In this document: in pieces, positions 29,332 through 41,863 of the stretch
Position numbering within the stretch: the stretch's first letter is position 1
Layout of the letters: the number at the start of each line of letters is the position of its first letter
From: Stratiolaelaps scimitus
Taxonomy: Eukaryota > Arthropoda > Arachnida > Mesostigmata > Laelapidae
Assembly: GCA_019614645.1 (NCBI GenBank)
Contig: JABWDB010000048.1
Span: 798,001 to 862,000, forward strand
DNA length: 64,000 bases
Direction: 5' to 3'
Notes under the pieces: model-generated
Database searches by the model: none
What the model was told of the DNA's origin: nothing
The model's input: only the letters and a program-made list of their open reading frames with translations
Made by a program: the position numbers and the translations under genes

Positions 29332-32120
29332 TGTTTTCTTTAGTTTACTATTATTATTAGTAATAATAATAGCAGTTGTAGCAGTAGCCGTAGTAACGGT
29401 GGTGCTGCTGGTAGTGGTTGTGATTCTGTAAATGAGAAGAAGAAAAGCGAGAAGGCAACCGAAATCAATAGTTTAATACAGAGTGCGTTCGCGTGGTTCA
29501 CACATTGACTTATTAATAGAAATGTCTTTTAATTGTCTACACTATTGATCAACAAACACCTGATAAGACTATAGTTGAATCCATAAAAAAACATTTGGTT
29601 TCCCCCACGCACCGCTTCGATAGATCTGCATCTTTACAACAATGGATTTATGTTGAAACGTCAATAATTGGCCCCCCCCCCGAATCACACAGCCGTGTTC
29701 AGGTGAAGAGGATACGATTCAAGCAAAAGACGTTTCTCACATTGAAATATATGAATTTGTTTAAAGTGAGCTAACTTCTTCACATTTACCAAGTACACAC
29801 ATATATATGTGTATGTGTGCGTGTGTTAAGCTTGTATTCAACAATCACAAAACAGACGCTTTCATCGAAATGCTGATGGCTGACAAAACATACACATACG
29901 CTAATGGACGATTTACTTGGTCATTCACTCATCATTTAGCTAAATGTACCCACAAGCAGCCGCAAGCAGCTTAGTGGCCACACGCACTGCGTAGTAAACA
30001 GATCAGAGAATATCGATCTCGGATAGCAAAATGTGTGACCAAAAAGGGACGACATCGACGAAGTTCGCACGGACGACATCTACCCGGCGGCCGGTTCGTT
30101 GGCCTGCCTAATGTATTGTCCAATCAAGCTGAAACTTGTCGGAACTAGTGAAAGAAATGCACGGGTGGCAAATTATGAGGTTGCACAGACTTGCTTGTCG
30201 TGTACAGAACGGCCAGAGGACGATAAGAGCGCACAGTTTCGAGGAGTGTGACAGTGGAAGCCAAATATGATCATGTTTAGTCAACGGCAGCAACTCGGAT
30301 GGCGCCATATCGATTTTCACACTGACAATCGCTGAGTTAGCTATCAGCGAAATGAGGTAGAAGATTCAGGTTAAAGATGAAAGATACTATCGAAATATCA
30401 CATGACACATTGCATCACAAACACACACACACACACATCTACACATATAGTATATATAAATATACAAAGGGGAAGAATGACATCGTTAACATGATTATCA
30501 CCGCTATATATAAATGCAAAACGACTACATATATAGATTAACCAGATGCTAAAGTTACATTCACATGGATCCGCTATTAATATCGCTATGGCTCGAATCG
30601 CAGATGGGCTTAACGAGTCACCAGAAGGTAAATTTCACATGAAATTCGATAAAATTGCACCGATTTCAACGGATTGCCACATACCGGCTTCACAGGCAAC
30701 AAAACGAAGCGGACACAAACAACGCTGGACGCGAAATGAGCGGGCGGAGGTATCTTGACTTCGAAACCACTCGAGGGCGCTGAGAGTGGCGCCTGTTTCA
30801 AATGTGTGAAAACGACGAGAGAACGCGAACGATCAAATGAGATTGGCTATTAAAATTCCGCAACACTCTCTAATTGGGAGAGTGCAAACAATTCAATGTG
30901 TGATGCCCGCGTCGTCGCCGCCAGCAATTTGTATATTTGTACATGTTGTTGAACTAATTAATAAACGAACTCTGCTTAGTGAGCGCTCGGTCTACAACGA
31001 GTACAGAATTAATGCGACGTTGCCGAGAAATGAATGGTCGTTGTTATGATGGAATTTGAGCTATTGGGCGACTTTTGGGTGATTTTAAAAGCGTGACTTT
31101 AAATGGAATCCTTTGTTTGACAGGGTGGACTAATTGCTGGTCTGACACTTTTTTTCACTTGGTAATATATTAATGTATGTTTGCACATTTCTAGTGCCAA
31201 TCACATAGATAACATATGTGAAAGGCTTTCTTCAGTGGCGTTTGTAACCCTTCCGAGAGTCTAATCATTGTAACATTTTGAGAGTTCCTCTACATCGGTC
31301 GTTTTTCTTCAGCTGGCCGTCCAGTCTTTCTCCCATCAAACTCTTCCCGCCGCTCATCGGTATGGCATTAACTAAATGTTCCGGTCTGACTTCCAGCCGT
31401 TAACATTTAACGTCCACGAAACTGCATTCGGCATAAGGCGGACGTAAGACGGACCCCTCCCCCATTTAAAAGCAATTGTGCATTTAGAGTTGGGCGGATC
31501 GAACCCGACCGTGTGAGCACCTACATGTTGCGCGCCTCAAGGTTGCAAGGCAGACGCACAGGAATGCAGCCAGCAGGTCGACGGGACCTCGACCTTGGCC
31601 ACCTTGTCATCCCAACGAGAAATGCACCTCCCCCCGCCCCCCTTCGCTGACGCCGGGATCACAGGTCGCCATCAGTCGACGACCATCTAGCCTACCACTG
31701 CAGCGGCGCCGCTGCTACTGGTGGTGTGTTTACAAACACAGGCGCTGCGCTTGGCAGTTCCGATGTCGCTGTGTCGGTCCGTCGATGGACCCTTGGAGCC
31801 GTGTGTTCGAAATCTTGTGGTGAAGTCTTGTGGCGGTTTGAAAAAAGCCTTTTTCGAGTCGGAAAACTCGTGAAAGTTGTGAACTGTCGCCGTGACCGCC
31901 CGAGTAATCGCCGCCGTCAACCAAAGAAGATCAACAGCTGGCACTTGCCAAAGAACTCGAGTCAACCCGAGTCGGCTGGAGTGAGGTGTGATGGTTGACG
32001 TTGTGAGATTCTGAAAGTCAAAAATTCGGTAAAAGTTGAGGAGACGTTGAGTATTCTTCCGCTGGGACAATTTACGACACCGACTACAATCGGAATAGAC
32101 AAGCCGTCCTCGTTCGTAAA
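29332..32120. other. Divergent interval between UAP56 and CDK9
   Basis: 2.8 kb between the two start codons, expected to contain both promoters and 5' UTRs. It includes (AC)n near 30421-30437, TA-rich stretches near 30450-30540, a SINE-B copy at 31473-31612 and a GC-richer block at 31.6-32.1 kb next to CDK9. I could not assign TATA or initiator elements. Confidence 0.5.
31473..31612. mobile_element. SINE-B copy
   Basis: It contains gtgcatttagagttgggcgg, atcgaacccgaccgtgtgag, cacctacatgt and ggttgcaaggcagacgcaca, the family signature. A reversed B-box-like GATCGAACCC suggests tRNA ancestry. Confidence 0.55.
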
Positions 32121-32276
32121 ATGGCTTCGTCGTACGCGAGTAGTCTGATGTCGAAAATCGACGATTTTAATTTTCCATTTTGCGATGATATCAATAAATA
32201 CGAAAAAGTCACGAAGATCGGACAGGGAACCTTCGGGTAAGGAAACCTTCCTGTGGCAGCTCACCATCAACTGATT

Positions 32277-32322
<46 letters not shown>

Positions 32323-33310
32323 ATATAACCATAGGTAAACAAAGGACATGATCTTGAATTTGCGCATTGGTTTGGGCAGGTCCGGACAAGCTTTAGCAAG
32401 ATTGTGTGCCGTTTTTATCAACTGTTTGTTGCTGATGAAAATTTCCAGATTTTTCTGGTATGGATAGAAAATGTGTCTGCTTCGTTTCGTTCGAGTAGTT
32501 CTCAGTAATTAGGTTGATGCATGGGCTCGTTTCTTAGATACAGGACGGCTCATGTGTGCTCCATGGCGGCTTATGATGACACAACAGGCCCAGTAGCTAT
32601 ATATATATATATATATTGTGCTGGCGGCCGTCTTATAGATCGCTTATCTATCAAAAAGCCCATGGTGATGTACATACAACACCTGTCTTCCAAGGTATAC
32701 CAAATACCTACTGATACTCCCTGTATATGCTAAGGATATGTTCCATAGCAACTTAGCCAATAGTTGTAAAATATTAGAAAACTCTGAAGTAGCAGTTCCA
32801 CGTCGGGTGTGCAACTTTCAAAAGAAACTAGTGAGCCTCGTTGGAGATTACATCTTTGCAGCTTGGGAAGCAGACTCAGTTCGGTCAAAATATTGAATAA
32901 AACATCTCGTTGCCATCATAGAGATGATACCTGAACTAGCTTCAGTATAAGTATGTGTACCGTATGAGCCTGTCTACTGATACAAATCTGATAAATGAAT
33001 GACATGTCAACGAGTCCTGATCCAGTCGCGCGTGTTATTATCAGCCGTTTACGGACGGTGAATTACGTTTTTGTAGAGCAGGTCTCATTTTAAAGCTCAA
33101 GACAAAATAATTTGTGGTTTTTTTTTCGTGTAGAAAATTGAGATATTACTGGCTGTATAGGCATATGTACGTTACTTACAGCATAACCTGGTGTGCACCT
33201 ATTATTATTATTATTATTACTAGTTGTTTTTGATATTTCTTTTATTTTGTGTGTTAAGTATAAAGAGTGTCACGCCCGGTGAAGGGGCACGAATTTAAGT
33301 CTGATATCAT

Positions 33311-33363
<53 letters not shown>

Positions 33364-34605
33364 TTATTATTACTGCCGAAGAAATAGCTTGAAAATACTT
33401 CACTTTTAACAGCGCCGGGGATGGCGATTAGACAGTGGCTGGCTAATTCGTTTCTGGCTGTAAAAAACTTCGGAGACCGCACTAGGTTCGAGTTGTTCCT
33501 CAACGGTTGTGACTCATTGTCAAAGACTTCACTTCTGCTAATTAACCGATTAAAACCTTACCCTTACGATCTAGTGAAGTGTTCAAGGCCAAGCATCGGC
33601 AGACGAAGAAATTGGTTGCTCTGAAGAAAGTTCTCATGGACAATGAAAAGGAAGGATTCCCAATCACGGCCCTGCGCGAAATTCGCATACTACAGCTGCT
33701 CAAAAATGAAAATGTGGTCAATCTCATTGAAATCTGCCGAACCAAAGGTAAGCAGTGGCGTTTGTTTAGCTCGAGCCTCGGCGAAGGGAGCTGTTAAAAT
33801 CGATGAACAGTCCATATTTGACATAGAAGTGGAAGAAAAAAAAGTATAAATCTAATTTGGCAGTCGACTTAATTAATAAATCGATACTTGGATAATGATT
33901 AGGTCATAGGATCAAACTCCTATGACTTGACATAGGCGTTTGACCTTGTACATAGGCCTTTGTACAGTCAGTCGATTGACATTGGTTGTTGAGTAAGCCT
34001 CAACAACCATTGTCAACATTTGAACTAGCTCAACCGCTCCGAGGCGACAGGTGGCAGTAACGAGAAATCTTTTTGTGTGCCTCTGCAGTGGTAACATTAT
34101 ACAACATCAATTCACTCGGTAATTAATTCTGATTGCATTCACGTTGCTATATATATATATATATATACATATCTGTTTATTATACACACATATTAGCGAG
34201 TTCGGCGAATCAGTGCAAGGCGACCTTCTATCTCGTGTTCGATTTCTGCGAGCATGACCTCGCTGGTCTTCTAAGCAACGTCAACGTGAAGTTCTCACCT
34301 GGAGAGATCAAGAAGGTAATTAACAACACGATTGATTGATTGATTGAGGTTACGTGATTCATGGATGGATGAATGAATGGACTCGAATTGCAGCAACCTC
34401 AATACATACATTATATATCTCATGTATAGCTAAAAGGTGTTTCATATTCGATGAAAGACAACATATTGCCAAACAGTTTTAGGTTAGGTAGACGGCAGAA
34501 AAAAATCGATTTGTTATAGAAAGCGACAGTAACGTGTGCATCTAACTATCGTTGAATCTGAGAGTCACGCCTCGGCATAAGGAAGGAAGTCATGTGTTAC
34601 TATGC

Positions 34606-34642
<37 letters not shown>

Positions 34643-37486
34643 CATAACATACAATTTGCGGTTTCCTTACGGAACTGCAGTTTCAACAATGCTTAAGTTC
34701 TCGTTAAAAAATAGAATAAGCTAAATTGGTCATGCAATGACGATTTAACAATTATAATAGATTGTACACGTTCATTCTATCAACAGATATATACATTCAC
34801 ATATTCAAATGATTTACAATGCACACAATTATCAGCGCAATCCATATATATATATATATACAATGATGTGCTGCCCTTTTAATCGACTTTGATGAATTCG
34901 CTCTGTTGCATAGTATTATACTAATAAATATATTTGCCATGGGCGTTCTGCTTTTTACGTGCGAATGCTCATTCCGACGACAACGACAACGACGACGAAC
35001 CAGGTGATGCAGCAGCTGCTCAATGGGTTGTACTTCATCCACGAAAATAAAATCCTTCACAGAGATATGAAAGCAGCGAATATCCTCATCACGAAGAACG
35101 GTGTCCTCAAACTCGCTGATTTTGGTCTCGCGCGAGCGTTCAGCCCCCCGAAGAAGGATATGCCCAATCGGTAAGGATTGTCGGACGATGACGCACACCA
35201 TAGACGCGTACTATAACATAACAATCGATGATTACACGTATGGCCGACGTTTCATGCGAGGAGCTCACATGAAATCAATTGCACAAATCGTCGGGGTAGA
35301 GAACTCGCTCTCATGAGCAATCATTTAGCGGTAACGATGATTCAGCGCATGTGACACGTGTGATACTTGACACACACAGAAGTTTGAGATAACTTCTTCC
35401 GCCGTTTAAGTTACACGAATCGTGTCGTCACGCTGTGGTATCGTCCGCCGGAACTTCTTCTCGGTGAGCGCAATTACACAGCCGCCGTCGATATGTGGGG
35501 CGCCGGATGTATAATGGCTGAGCTGTGGACGCGAACCCCGATCATGCAGGGCTCGACCGAGCAGTCCCAGCTCACGTTGATCGTTCAGTTGTGCGGCTCC
35601 ATTACTACAAAGGTAGGCATTCGAACTAGGAGCCGCGAAGTATATAGGGAATCATTATTAGTCTATTAGCGATCTCACACACAAACGACAAACAAACAGA
35701 CAAGCGAACAGCTGCTAGAAGGAGCGTTGACGCTGATAACTTGGAAGTCGTCGAGTAACTCACATTGTCTAAGAGGTTACTTGGGTCGATACGGACGACA
35801 GCGGGGATACGACAGTGTGTCATGTCATACGATGGCATTGCATAAGATCATTTTTTGTGTTCGTGAATTTCGTGGGTCGCCTCGTTGATTACGCGATACT
35901 GGATTATTATTATTATTATTATTATTCTTGTTCGTTTCGGCGTCATGTAACTTTGTCGTCGTGTAAACAGTAACAGAACTACAAATCGTATAGAATTGTG
36001 CTCGTTGTCAATTATGGAACACGTTGATTTTTATTAATGATCTAAAGATTAAATGATCCTCCTCGCCTTGGTGGGTTCAGGTGTGGCCGAACGTCGACAA
36101 GTTGGACCTCTTCCACAAAATGGTTTTGCCAAAGGATCAGAAGAGAAAAGTTCGCCAACGACTCTCAATGTATATCAAGGACCAGCTCGCGTTAGATTTA
36201 GTCGACAAACTTTTAACGCTGGATCCCGCGGAGCGAATCGATGCTGACAACGCTCTGAATCACGACTTCTTCTGGACAGATCCGATGCCCTGTGAGTAAC
36301 TTGTCGTGAAGATCGAGTGTATCTCGAAAACCAATAAGCCACTAATTAGTCTATAGTAAATATGAATCTAATTTTACTCGTCATTCATAATTTCCAATGC
36401 GCCCAGAGTGGTGATGGTGATTGTGTGACACGTTGACGTACGCGGTATCGACTGGCATCAAGTCGAGTTGGTAAGGTGGACTGGCGCACGCATATATATA
36501 TATATATATATATATACAGCGCGGTGGCTTGGCCGGAGACCGCAGGTCCGAGTCCCGTGACCTTATGACATATCGAGAGGACTTAAACGTTGGAACAAAC
36601 TGCAGTTTCGTTGATAAGCCAAAACCCTTTGTATTGTATTGCTCAATAGCGGGATGGCCATTTAAATAGGCCTAGGTCAGCAGGATGCTAACGTCGAAGA
36701 AATTGGAATCGTCGAATTTTACGTTCGAAGCCTGCAAGAAGGCGAATAAAAGCCAATTCGCTGACGGTATGCCCGCGAATTTGTGTCTAAAAGTAATAGT
36801 GGTACACTAGTAATCATTTCAGGCTGACCCTCTCAGCCTTAAACATTTGACAACGTCCACGGAATTGCTTTTTGCATTGCTTCATAAGACGGCCTTTTTC
36901 CTCTATTAAATGCAAGCGTGTAACGGTGGAGATAGAGCCCGTGCACCTACGTATCTCCTCCGGTTGCAAGGCGCATGCGTGTGCGTCACCGCGAGGCCAC
37001 CCGCAGGGTCTCGACAATAATGGTAGACTACGAGCACTGAACAGGCCGCCGCCAGGATACCGCGCAGAAATACTCTTGCTGCTTGTGTTGTTTGTGCGTT
37101 TTTGTACGTCAAAGCATGCTGAAATAGACCCACTACGGCCAATAACGATGCATTCGGCCCACGGTAATTAGGTGTTAATTAGTTTATCATCTTTCGCGGT
37201 AGGGCCATCGACACTTTTTTCCCTCATGTTCACTCAGCCATTGACCATCTCCTCTCTCTCTCACTTCGTAACCGATATCTTTGCAGCGGACCTTGGGAAG
37301 ATGTTATCGCAGCACGATAAGTCAATGTTTGAGTTTCTCGCACAAAGTCGACGGCGCCAACAGATGGCTCAACCTCAGCATGGTGGACATCCGCAGCATC
37401 ACCAGCGGCATCACGCCGGCGGCCAACAAGGTCAAAGTAATAACAACAACAACAATGACGGACAGTACCACGATCGCGTATTCTAG
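32121..37486 (+). CDS. Cdk9: Cyclin-dependent kinase 9 (P-TEFb catalytic subunit), complete
   Basis: Seven coding exons: 32121-32236, 33575-33747, 34197-34315, 35004-35170, 35411-35612, 36081-36291 and 37287-37486, giving about 395 aa; human CDK9 is 372. Phases agree at all six junctions. Features in order: a glycine loop IGQGTFGEVF, the ATP-binding lysine in VALKKVL, the PITALRE signature helix, the hinge region FDFCEHDL, catalytic [18 protein letters not shown], the T-loop [15 protein letters not shown] with its activating threonine, WGAGCIMAE, and [12 protein letters not shown]. The C-terminal tail is Gln/His/Asn-rich and ends YHDRVF, matching the conserved ERVF-type end. With cyclin T, CDK9 phosphorylates RNA polymerase II Ser2, DSIF and NELF to release paused polymerase in the nucleus. 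Introns carry long TA tracts (32278-32318, 33315-33361) and SINE fragments. All key catalytic residues are present. Confidence 0.96.
32278..32318. repeat. (TA)n microsatellite in CDK9 intron 1
   Basis: About 40 bases of uninterrupted TA shortly after the exon 1 donor. Confidence 0.9.
33315..33361. repeat. (TA)n microsatellite in CDK9 intron 1
   Basis: About 46 bases of TA, the longest pure TA run in the window, 210 bases before the exon 2 acceptor. Confidence 0.9.
33903..34015. repeat. Two neighbouring hairpins in CDK9 intron 2
   Basis: 33903-33926 has 9-bp arms (gtcatagga/tcctatgac). 33977-34015 has 17-bp arms (tgacattggttgttgag/ctcaacaaccattgtca) with one mismatch and a 5-nt loop. Confidence 0.75.
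36517..36645 (+). mobile_element. SINE-A copy in CDK9 intron 6
   Basis: It begins cagcgcggtggcttggcc immediately after a (TA)n run, with a B-box-like ggtccgagtcccgtg, then gaggacttaaacgttggaac. The 3' tail is diverged and lacks AATAAA. Confidence 0.65.
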
Positions 37487-40400
37487 GATGGCGCACAATG
37501 GTGGATGAGCTATAGTTAAAAGCATGACGAGTTGAGGTGCTTTGCGTGTCTCATCCCGTTCACATCCTGCCCGCCCCTGGTCCGATCAAGGAACTCGACC
37601 GCGGGAGCTGTACATCCAGATCGACGTTCGTAACTCCCGCAACAGTAGCACTACTATAATCGATAGTGGACGTAGACGTAATCGAGGAGGAAGAAGCAGA
37701 GGTTACGATATATATATATATATATATTAGTTGGCGTATATAGGAAACCAATAGCAATGAATCACAATAATCAGGGTTCAGAGAGAATTGACAGAGTACA
37801 TGAAAATGCATATTCAGCCCCAAATGCAAACCTGTAAGGGCGCGGCGGAATGTAAATTATTATTATTATTATTATGCGTGTGATGAATATCTTTATGTAA
37901 ATATACTCTCTAAGATCGTTGGCCATTATTATTATTATTAGTAGTAGTATTATTATAATTAGCTTTATTGCTATCATTACTATGGGGTAAGGAGAAGCTA
38001 AAATCTCGAGGAGTGTCTCACAAATGATCATGAATGAGTTGATTTTTTTTTTTCGTTATGGAGAGCACGTGGTGCACATGCGTGACTCAGCCGTAGACAT
38101 TAGTGTGCGAGTTACAAACTTAACCAAACCCTGATTCACCCCTCACCACACCCAAGGCTCGGGGAGAGCCCGAGTTTTGTGGGTTCGTGAACTGATTTAC
38201 TTTGTATCTAACGTTCTCTCTGTATATACGGGATATTAACATGCTGCGAATTATAAATCACTCGACTTTTTTTTGTTTTCGTTTGTTTCAACTAAATGAA
38301 TGAGCGTCGTGCGTTCACTGGAGCTTTACAGTGATATGTAAAGTCTATATATATATATATATATATATATATGCTAACTTAGTGTTAATTAGTAGGGTAA
38401 GATGGTGCTGCAGGGATCAAATCATTTTCTTGTAATGGAAGACCTTTGCTGATAAATACTGTCAAGCATTCTCCCTATTAAGATCCATACGAGGCAGAAT
38501 TTTAATGCGAATTGGATTTCTGGATTTTTTTTACTGACAAAATTAAAAAGGTGAGGCAAGTCTTTTTTTTGCAGACACCAGAACTTTACTAGAATTAGAA
38601 AAAAATCTCACTAGCCAGCTCTGTTTCTATCACAGTCTTTTTTTCTCTTTAGCTTGTCTCGTAATATGTCGTTTCTTTCGAAATTACAATATCCAATATT
38701 TACCCAATGTTTAGCTGCTGGTGATACGTGAGCACCGGAGTCATTCTAAGTGTCTTCTCCGTACGAAATCACTTACCTCCTATATAAAGCCACCTCGGGG
38801 CCAAGTTGAAAAACAATCCTCAAATCTCCCGAATCTATTATAGGTTAAGGTTAAGGTCAATGCTATATTAAGAATTGTGGATAGAAGCCGTTGGAGAATA
38901 CAATGCTATAACTATTTGTTTCATCATTAAAGAAGTTATTTGTTGAGTTCTTCTTTGCTCCATATAGCCCCACCTTACCCGTTCTATTATTATTATTATT
39001 ACTATTAATTATTATAATTATTGTTATAAGAGAGACGAGAGACGTGTTGCCGTACGATGTGTTATAGCAGGTACGGTTCTTTTGAGATCACTGTGCCGGG
39101 TAAAATTGTGGCAATCTGATGGTTGACACGAGATCCGCAAAAATCGTCAACAACGCCACACCGGGATATATAGCGTTAATTTCGTTGAGTGTCCTGCTCG
39201 TTCGGTGCGGCCATCCCCCGACCTGCTGGTTGGTATTCCGATGTAGGGATATGGCTTTTGCGGGCAACGAGTGGGTGTGTGCGAAATACAATGAATACAA
39301 TGTTGCAATGTAATTGGTATTTTTTTTACATATAATTCATATTTATAGTACAAGCTATGAACTAGATGTTTGCCTCAGTGGCGTGCGTGAATTGATTGGT
39401 ATAAATAAATTGTGATGTATATAAATTACGTAGGTGAGAGAACAGACGAAGGTGAGCTCGTTATTCTAGCGAATAGATAAATCGTTATGTATATATTGCT
39501 AATTACCGTGGTCAAGTGTGTAATTAAATGTGTTCAGTCCATTCTATGTCGACTTCGTTGACGTTGTTTTCCATGCACCTCAGGTGGCAAATTCAGAAAT
39601 TGCGCCCCAACGAATATCTCTAGTTAGAAACGCACGCCGCACAGTCGGAAAGGTTACGCTTATTTTTTTTTTGATAATCACGATCATAGCTGTGCGTATC
39701 TGACCACATTTTATTAATTAGTATCGGAAAAGTCGCACCGAGGCAAGGAGGGAACCGAAGTGCTGTTCACATTGTGCACTCCTGCTTAGTGGACACAATT
39801 CTTCGATTCTATGAGGTAAAACTGGTTGCTATATTTCTAAATCATTGAAGTCGTTGCTATATGTTAAAGCTAACTAGTGTTGTCAAGCTCATAGAAACAA
39901 CAGAACCTACCATAGCTGAGCACGTCTTTATCTGTCCCGTGCTTAAGTAAATTTATGCAGTGGATGCTGGTGAATAGTTTCATTCTGACTAGCTATCTTG
40001 ACAACGGTCCCCCTGCTTCCTCTTGATGTTGTCTTGGGCTTTTTTTTTGTCATTGCTTTTCATTTAACGTGAACCTGAGCATTGTAGAATTGCCCTTCCA
40101 TCAATTATGCCGCAGTGTTGATGGAGGGACTGTGTTCTCCACCACTGGGAAGTTCGCCCGCTGGGATTCGTTTGGGAACTGCTACGAATCGACATCCCAT
40201 GGATCCTAATGAAGCAGTTCTTCAATTCGAACTCGACATGACCTCAACAACAGCGGATACTCCGATATTCGTTGTGGTAACATTACTCTGAAGGATTCGA
40301 AGGCCTTCGCCATACGGTCAATGTCTCGTCGGAAGTTTTCAGTTCTGGCAGAGGTGGCTCGTCTAGCTGACGTCGATCATGGACACCGACTATCTAAGCT

Positions 40401-40905
40401 AAAACAGACGTACAATATGCGTTATTAAAGATTTATAGACCTTGTCCGAGAATTACAGACCTACACCGAAATAAATCTCAGCTCGGCGTTGCGTATGTAA
40501 GAAGTCGCTATTTAATAATAGCGAATACGGCCTAGACGAATCGTAGTTGAATCAGGTATCTGGATACCTAAGCCATCTCTCTCTCTCTCTCCTTGTATTT
40601 CACTGAACAAGCTATGAAAGCGTTAGATTTCAGGAAATTCGCATACCCAAAACGATTAAATAAATTTAGTAATAATTGCTGGCTATTGAGAAGAAGTCAG
40701 TGCGGCGTCGTTTCAATGAAGAGAATGGTAGACCGAAGAGTCAACGAGTGTTTGACAAAGCAGGCTCGAAGACTTGACGCGATTGATTTCGTTCATCGTT
40801 GAAAAAGCGTGGCAAACAGGATATGGACCCAGTTAGCCGTAGTTTAATGTGTAGTTCGAAACGCAGTCGAGCCTATGTCAATTTCAGTGGCCACATAGAT
40901 GAATA

Positions 40906-40941
<36 letters not shown>

Positions 40942-41863
40942 AGGAAATTGTAAAAAAATAACAGGGTTCGCCCGAGGGTTCGCCTCAGAGTGGCCCAACA
41001 ATAATGAGACTCCTATTAGAGACTTGCATTTTCACAAGAAAGTGTCAGGTTTATATATATATGATGCGCAATGCTATCTTGAATTTACAAATTCGAATGA
41101 ATTGAAAGCATACCTGCCTTGGATAGGAAGGTAATACGTCTGATATTTTCATTATGCTTCATTAGGGCAATACTAATAGTAATATTAATTCCTAATTGAA
41201 TATAATTCGAATGTGATAATTGTCTCCGCATTGAGAGAGAGAGAGAGAGAGAGAGAACAGTAAATAGTTACGAGTAAAAATGACTAATAATTAAAAATCA
41301 TGTTCATGAAAACAGTAACACCGTTGTAGAATAAATAATGGCGTCGTGGCTTAAGCTTTAATTTACGATTATTATTAATATCACGGGGAAGACAGGATAT
41401 ATGTTCTTTTTCGTACGGTTATTAAACATGTTTGTCAAAACATCTTTTATTAATATATATATATTTTTTTTTTAAGTACATTGTAATTTTTGGTCTCTTT
41501 CTCCAAATTTCTTTTCGAGTTTCCACAGTAGTAGAAATATATCCCGCTCACACAGATTCCCGTGTCAGCATAACAAATATCTGCCCTTGCAACATCGGCC
41601 TATAGATATTACCCGACTAGCTTATGGCCTCGCCGGGTCGGTCCCCAGATGGCCCTGTTGTTTGTGACCCAACTGGATGCATCAGCTCCCTCTCATTCGC
41701 TCTCGAACCCGTCATGGAAAACCTCAAAATAGCTAGCAAGCTGCCAGAGTCCGCCGCAAATCCACCAACGGATTCAAGATTTACGCGTTATCGTGTCAGT
41801 ACGCCTATGAACGTCACCCATGAGTGACTGTGTCGCATCGACGGCCTGGACGAAGCAGGAGCG
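37487..41863. other. Intergenic region between CDK9 and gene C
   Basis: It starts with the CDK9 3' UTR (end not placed; no AATAAA close to the stop) and holds TA runs (37709-37727, 38345-38371), (ATT)n near 37857-37875, 37926-37940 and 38988-39002, poly(T) at 38042-38053, a mariner-associated element at 40938-41056 and (GA)n at 41235-41256. An ATG-less open stretch about 40210-40430 and a 67-codon frame at 41624-41827 are noted but not accepted as genes. Confidence 0.45.
40938..41056 (+). mobile_element. Non-autonomous mariner-associated element (MITE-like)
   Basis: It runs from ataaggaaattgtaaaa through gttcgcctcagagtggccca and gagacttgcattttcacaag to agtgtcaggtttata. It is flanked by TA runs on both sides and closely related to the copy at 21383-21490. 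Confidence 0.6.

Noticed and set aside
40210..40430. About 70-codon open stretch without an initial ATG
   Set aside because: Composition looks somewhat protein-like, but there are no clear splice sites or homology; it may be an old transposon remnant.
41624..41827. 67-codon frame just upstream of gene C
   Set aside because: No signal peptide, no splice link to gene C and no recognisable motif; it may be part of the 5' UTR.
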